DNA from: Flavobacterium tegetincola DSM 22377
GTDB taxonomy: Bacteria > Bacteroidota > Bacteroidia > Flavobacteriales > Flavobacteriaceae
Direction of reading: 5' to 3'
NCBI RefSeq assembly: GCF_000425485.1
Contig: NZ_AUDN01000020.1
Location: 1-64,000 of the forward strand
DNA length: 64,000 nt
Shown: positions 61,847-64,000 of the stretch, piece by piece
Layout of the letters: each line of letters begins with the position of its first letter
Position numbering within the stretch: the stretch's first letter is position 1
Made by a program: the position numbers and the translations under genes
Notes under the pieces: model-generated
The model's input: only the letters and a program-made list of their open reading frames with translations
Databases searched by the model: none
Told to the model about the DNA's origin: nothing

Positions 61847-62686
61847 ATGATAAAAATCCTCTTTCCTACCGACTTTTCAGAAAAGGCAAACAACGCCTTT
61901 ATATATGCACTAAAATGGGCCGAAAAGTACGACGCCGAGATTACCACGCTGCACGTTTACGATTTGCCAATTTTAGACATGAGTTATGTAGATGTGCCTA
62001 TTTATCAAGCGGAAGTATACCAAACATTAGAACTCAACTCTTTTGAGAATTTTAAAGATCAAATTCCCGCTTTAAGAGAGGTAGCAGAAAGACACAATTT
62101 GGGACACATTCCAATTAAAAATGTGTTATTAAGTGGCGATTTAGTGTCAAATATCATAAACTTGGTGGAGTCAGAACACATTAATTTTGTGATTATGGGA
62201 ACTTCTCGGGCAAGCGGTTTTAAAGAGATGTTTTTAGGAAGTAATACCGCCAATGTAATGACTGGAAGTGATGCTTGCATTATCGGAATTCCAGACGACT
62301 CCTATTACAGACCAATCCGAAAAATTTGTTACACAACACAATTTTCTGATGAGGAACAAGAAGCGCTTCGAAAATTATTGCCCATCGCTAAAAAGTTTGA
62401 TGCCGAAATCGAATGCATTTTCATTCAAACCGAAGACAATGAAGTAAAGGATGTGATTGTGGCCAACTGGAAATTACTTTTTAAAGATGAAAAAGTGAGT
62501 TTTCATACCATTAAAAGTGAAAATGTAGAAGATTCCATTTTAAATTTTTTAGAAACCAATCACATTAATTTATTGGCTGTAGCCAAGCACAAACGCGGAT
62601 TCTGGGACAGTCTTTTTCATGCCAGTTTGACTAAAAAATTGGCCATGAACATTCATATTCCGCTTTTAGTACTACACGACCATTGA
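61847..62686 (+). CDS. Universal stress protein with two UspA domains
   Basis: This 279-residue protein contains two tandem Usp domains. The first (residues 1-145) starts MIKILFPTDFSEKANNAFIY and has INFVIMGTSRASGF and GSNTANVMTGSDACIIGIP (the nucleotide-binding G-x2-G-x9-G region, partly changed). The second (150-279) ends in NLLAVAKHKRGFWDSLFHAS and LAMNIHIPLLVLHDH. I chose the ATG at 61847 because the domain begins exactly there. The same frame stays open upstream to 61616, but those 77 codons show no domain and resemble repeat-like intergenic sequence. Usp proteins respond to stress and starvation; the exact role is unknown. Confidence 0.85.
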   Translation: MIKILFPTDFSEKANNAFIYALKWAEKYDAEITTLHVYDLPILDMSYVDVPIYQAEVYQTLELNSFENFKDQIPALREVAERHNLGHIPIKNVLLSGDLVSNIINLVESEHINFVIMGTSRASGFKEMFLGSNTANVMTGSDACIIGIPDDSYYRPIRKICYTTQFSDEEQEALRKLLPIAKKFDAEIECIFIQTEDNEVKDVIVANWKLLFKDEKVSFHTIKSENVEDSILNFLETNHINLLAVAKHKRGFWDSLFHASLTKKLAMNIHIPLLVLHDH

Positions 62687-62745
62687 TTTTTTAGTAATTA
62701 GGAAGTAGTTACAGTATATTTGTCAAAGTTTCAATACCAGATATA

Positions 62746-64000
62746 ATGTACCAAGAATTACAAGACCATTACCGAAGTCAATTAAAAATACGTACCCGGA
62801 AGTACAGTGCAATCAGTCTATTTAGAGTGGTAGTTGCTGTACTTTTTTTGGTAAATGCCTATTTGGCAATTGAAGCGTATCAAACCTTCCATTTCTATAT
62901 CGGAATCTTACTTGTGGCTGTTTTCATCGCCGTCATGCGATTTCACAAAGCGATTGAATTAAAAAGAAAGCTGGATCAAAATCTTATGCAAATCAATACC
63001 GCCGAAGCCGCTTATATCAATGAGCAAAAACTTCCCTTTGAAAACGGATCTGAATATATTGATTTTAAGCATGAATATGCCTATGATCTAGATGTTTTTG
63101 GACCGGATTCGTTGTTCCAGCACTTAAACCGAACGGCCACTTTTATTGGTAAGAAAAGATTAGCCAACCAATTACTTGCGTGTCAAAATCAGGAACAAAT
63201 ATCGCTCAATCAGCAAGCTATTCAGGAATTGGCCAAAGACCTCACTTGGAGGCAAGATTTTGAAGCAATTGCCAAGTTGAGTACTGATTCCGAGAAATTG
63301 TACACCAAACTTAAAAATTGGAGTACCGCGCCAAGTGCCCCAATTGGAACTTTCATGCACGTACTTTCGTATGTTACACCACTTTTATTTATTGCAGCAA
63401 TTACGACATACTTTCTTACAGAAAAATATGTTTTCTTATCGGTAAGTAGTTTTATCTTTGTTTTCAACTTGGGTTTACTGGGTAATTTCTTTAAACGCAT
63501 TATGATCGAAAATGCTAATTCGGAGCATATTGACAAAACCTTGTTGCATTACAGCTCACTTTTGTCAAAAATAGAAAAAAGTACTTTTTCGTCTCCGTAT
63601 TTAATTCAATTGCAGGATCAACTGCTTGCAAATAATGAAAAGACTTCGGTCAAAATTAAAAAGCTATCAGAATTATTTGCTCGGTTGGACAGTATTGGAA
63701 ATTTAGTAACTACGCCTATTTTTAATGGTGTTTTTCTGTTTCACATTCATACACTAAAAGCGCTAATTGATTGGAAGAAAAAGAACGGAAGTCAATTAAT
63801 GTCGGCCATTGAAGTCATGGGAGAGGTGGAAATGCTCAATAGTTTGGCAAATTTCACCTACAACAATCCCGAATATGCTTTTCCAAAATTAAATAACGAT
63901 TACGCCATTGCCTTCACGGATTTAAGTCATCCTTTATTGAATAAAAAAAATAGAATAGGGAATGACGTGAATTTTTCAAAAGAAAATTTCATCATTCTCA
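62746..64000 (+). CDS. Membrane-anchored MutS-family protein, N-terminal part (runs off right edge)
   Basis: The frame opens at the ATG at 62746 and stays open for 418 codons to the window end. Two membrane helices near the N-terminus (SLFRVVVAVLFLVNAYLAIE and FYIGILLVAVFIAVMRFH) are followed by DLDVFGPDSLFQHLNRTATF and IGKKRLANQLLACQNQEQIS, the MutS core region. A further hydrophobic pair (VTPLLFIAAITTYFLT, FLSVSSFIFVFNLGLLGNFF) and a helical clamp-like stretch come next, ending at AFTDLSHPLLN, the segment that normally precedes the Walker A of MutS ATPases. It is the membrane MutS-like type found in Bacteroidota, not the mismatch repair MutS itself. The ATPase domain lies outside the window. 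Confidence 0.8.
   Translation, partial: MYQELQDHYRSQLKIRTRKYSAISLFRVVVAVLFLVNAYLAIEAYQTFHFYIGILLVAVFIAVMRFHKAIELKRKLDQNLMQINTAEAAYINEQKLPFENGSEYIDFKHEYAYDLDVFGPDSLFQHLNRTATFIGKKRLANQLLACQNQEQISLNQQAIQELAKDLTWRQDFEAIAKLSTDSEKLYTKLKNWSTAPSAPIGTFMHVLSYVTPLLFIAAITTYFLTEKYVFLSVSSFIFVFNLGLLGNFFKRIMIENANSEHIDKTLLHYSSLLSKIEKSTFSSPYLIQLQDQLLANNEKTSVKIKKLSELFARLDSIGNLVTTPIFNGVFLFHIHTLKALIDWKKKNGSQLMSAIEVMGEVEMLNSLANFTYNNPEYAFPKLNNDYAIAFTDLSHPLLNKKNRIGNDVNFSKENFIIL

Noticed and set aside
61616-62686. Extended 356-residue stress protein
   Set aside because: The Usp domain begins exactly at the ATG at 61847; the extra 77 residues have no domain and look repeat-derived.

Overview
The window is a low-GC chromosomal segment of a Bacteroidota bacterium, most likely a Flavobacteriaceae member. 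Evidence: A-rich leaders without Shine-Dalgarno sites; a TTG-N20-TANNTTTG promoter before hsdM; Bacteroidota-type lipoproteins (short N-terminus ending in SCK or SCG), DUF445 and DUF3987 proteins, and XseA/MnmE homologues of the flavobacterial kind.

Layout. 1-640: start of a tyrosine recombinase gene running off the left edge, and a truncated member of a small paralogous family. 958-14275: mostly housekeeping genes on the + strand: an Old Yellow Enzyme, a 3-hydroxyacyl-CoA dehydrogenase, a TolC/HlyD/ABC-2 permease export operon, lipoproteins, a DUF445 membrane protein, a frameshifted thioredoxin-fold gene, an L,D-transpeptidase and xseA-xseB. 14725-21094 (-): a complete RND efflux operon (adaptor, pump, outer-membrane factor) with a small secreted protein in front. 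21842-24494 (-): a compact four-gene signalling operon (unknown protein, polytopic membrane protein, histidine kinase, LuxR-type response regulator). Divergent from it, 24701-30819 (+): a cassette of an unknown protein, a DUF2235/Tle1-like lipase, a CHAP peptidoglycan hydrolase with two peptidoglycan-binding domains, a membrane protein and a metal-dependent amidohydrolase. A pair of 72-bp direct repeats brackets the signalling operon and the lipase genes.

31128-53885 is an accessory region rich in defence genes and repeats. It opens with five tandem copies of a ~144-bp palindrome-bearing repeat next to a Xre regulator. It then carries a type I restriction-modification operon (hsdM, hsdS, hsdR) with a REP-associated transposase (RAYT) lodged between hsdS and hsdR, a leftover hsdS 3' end after hsdR, a DUF6161-like membrane protein and a PD-(D/E)XK-like protein, a decayed rhuM, a decayed tRNA-Arg, a very large REP-like palindrome array with its own RAYT at the centre, a DUF4062/ATPase protein, a HEPN-like protein, two small paralogues, and a tripartite HipBST-type toxin-antitoxin operon. 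53909-59867 (-) is an integrated mobile element (integrase, two HTH/zinc-finger proteins, DUF3987 and DUF6371 replication-type proteins) next to mnmE. The window ends with mnmE, a universal stress protein and the 5' part of a membrane-anchored MutS-family gene.

Two themes stand out. Transposase-linked palindromes are being turned into coding sequence: the last 27 residues of HsdS and the end of a 98-residue protein are REP-derived, and MnmE carries short-repeat insertions in two surface loops. Gene ghosts (two rhuM, an hsdS tail, an integrase, a half tRNA) mark several rounds of island gain and decay. All function calls come from reading the translations; no database search was run.
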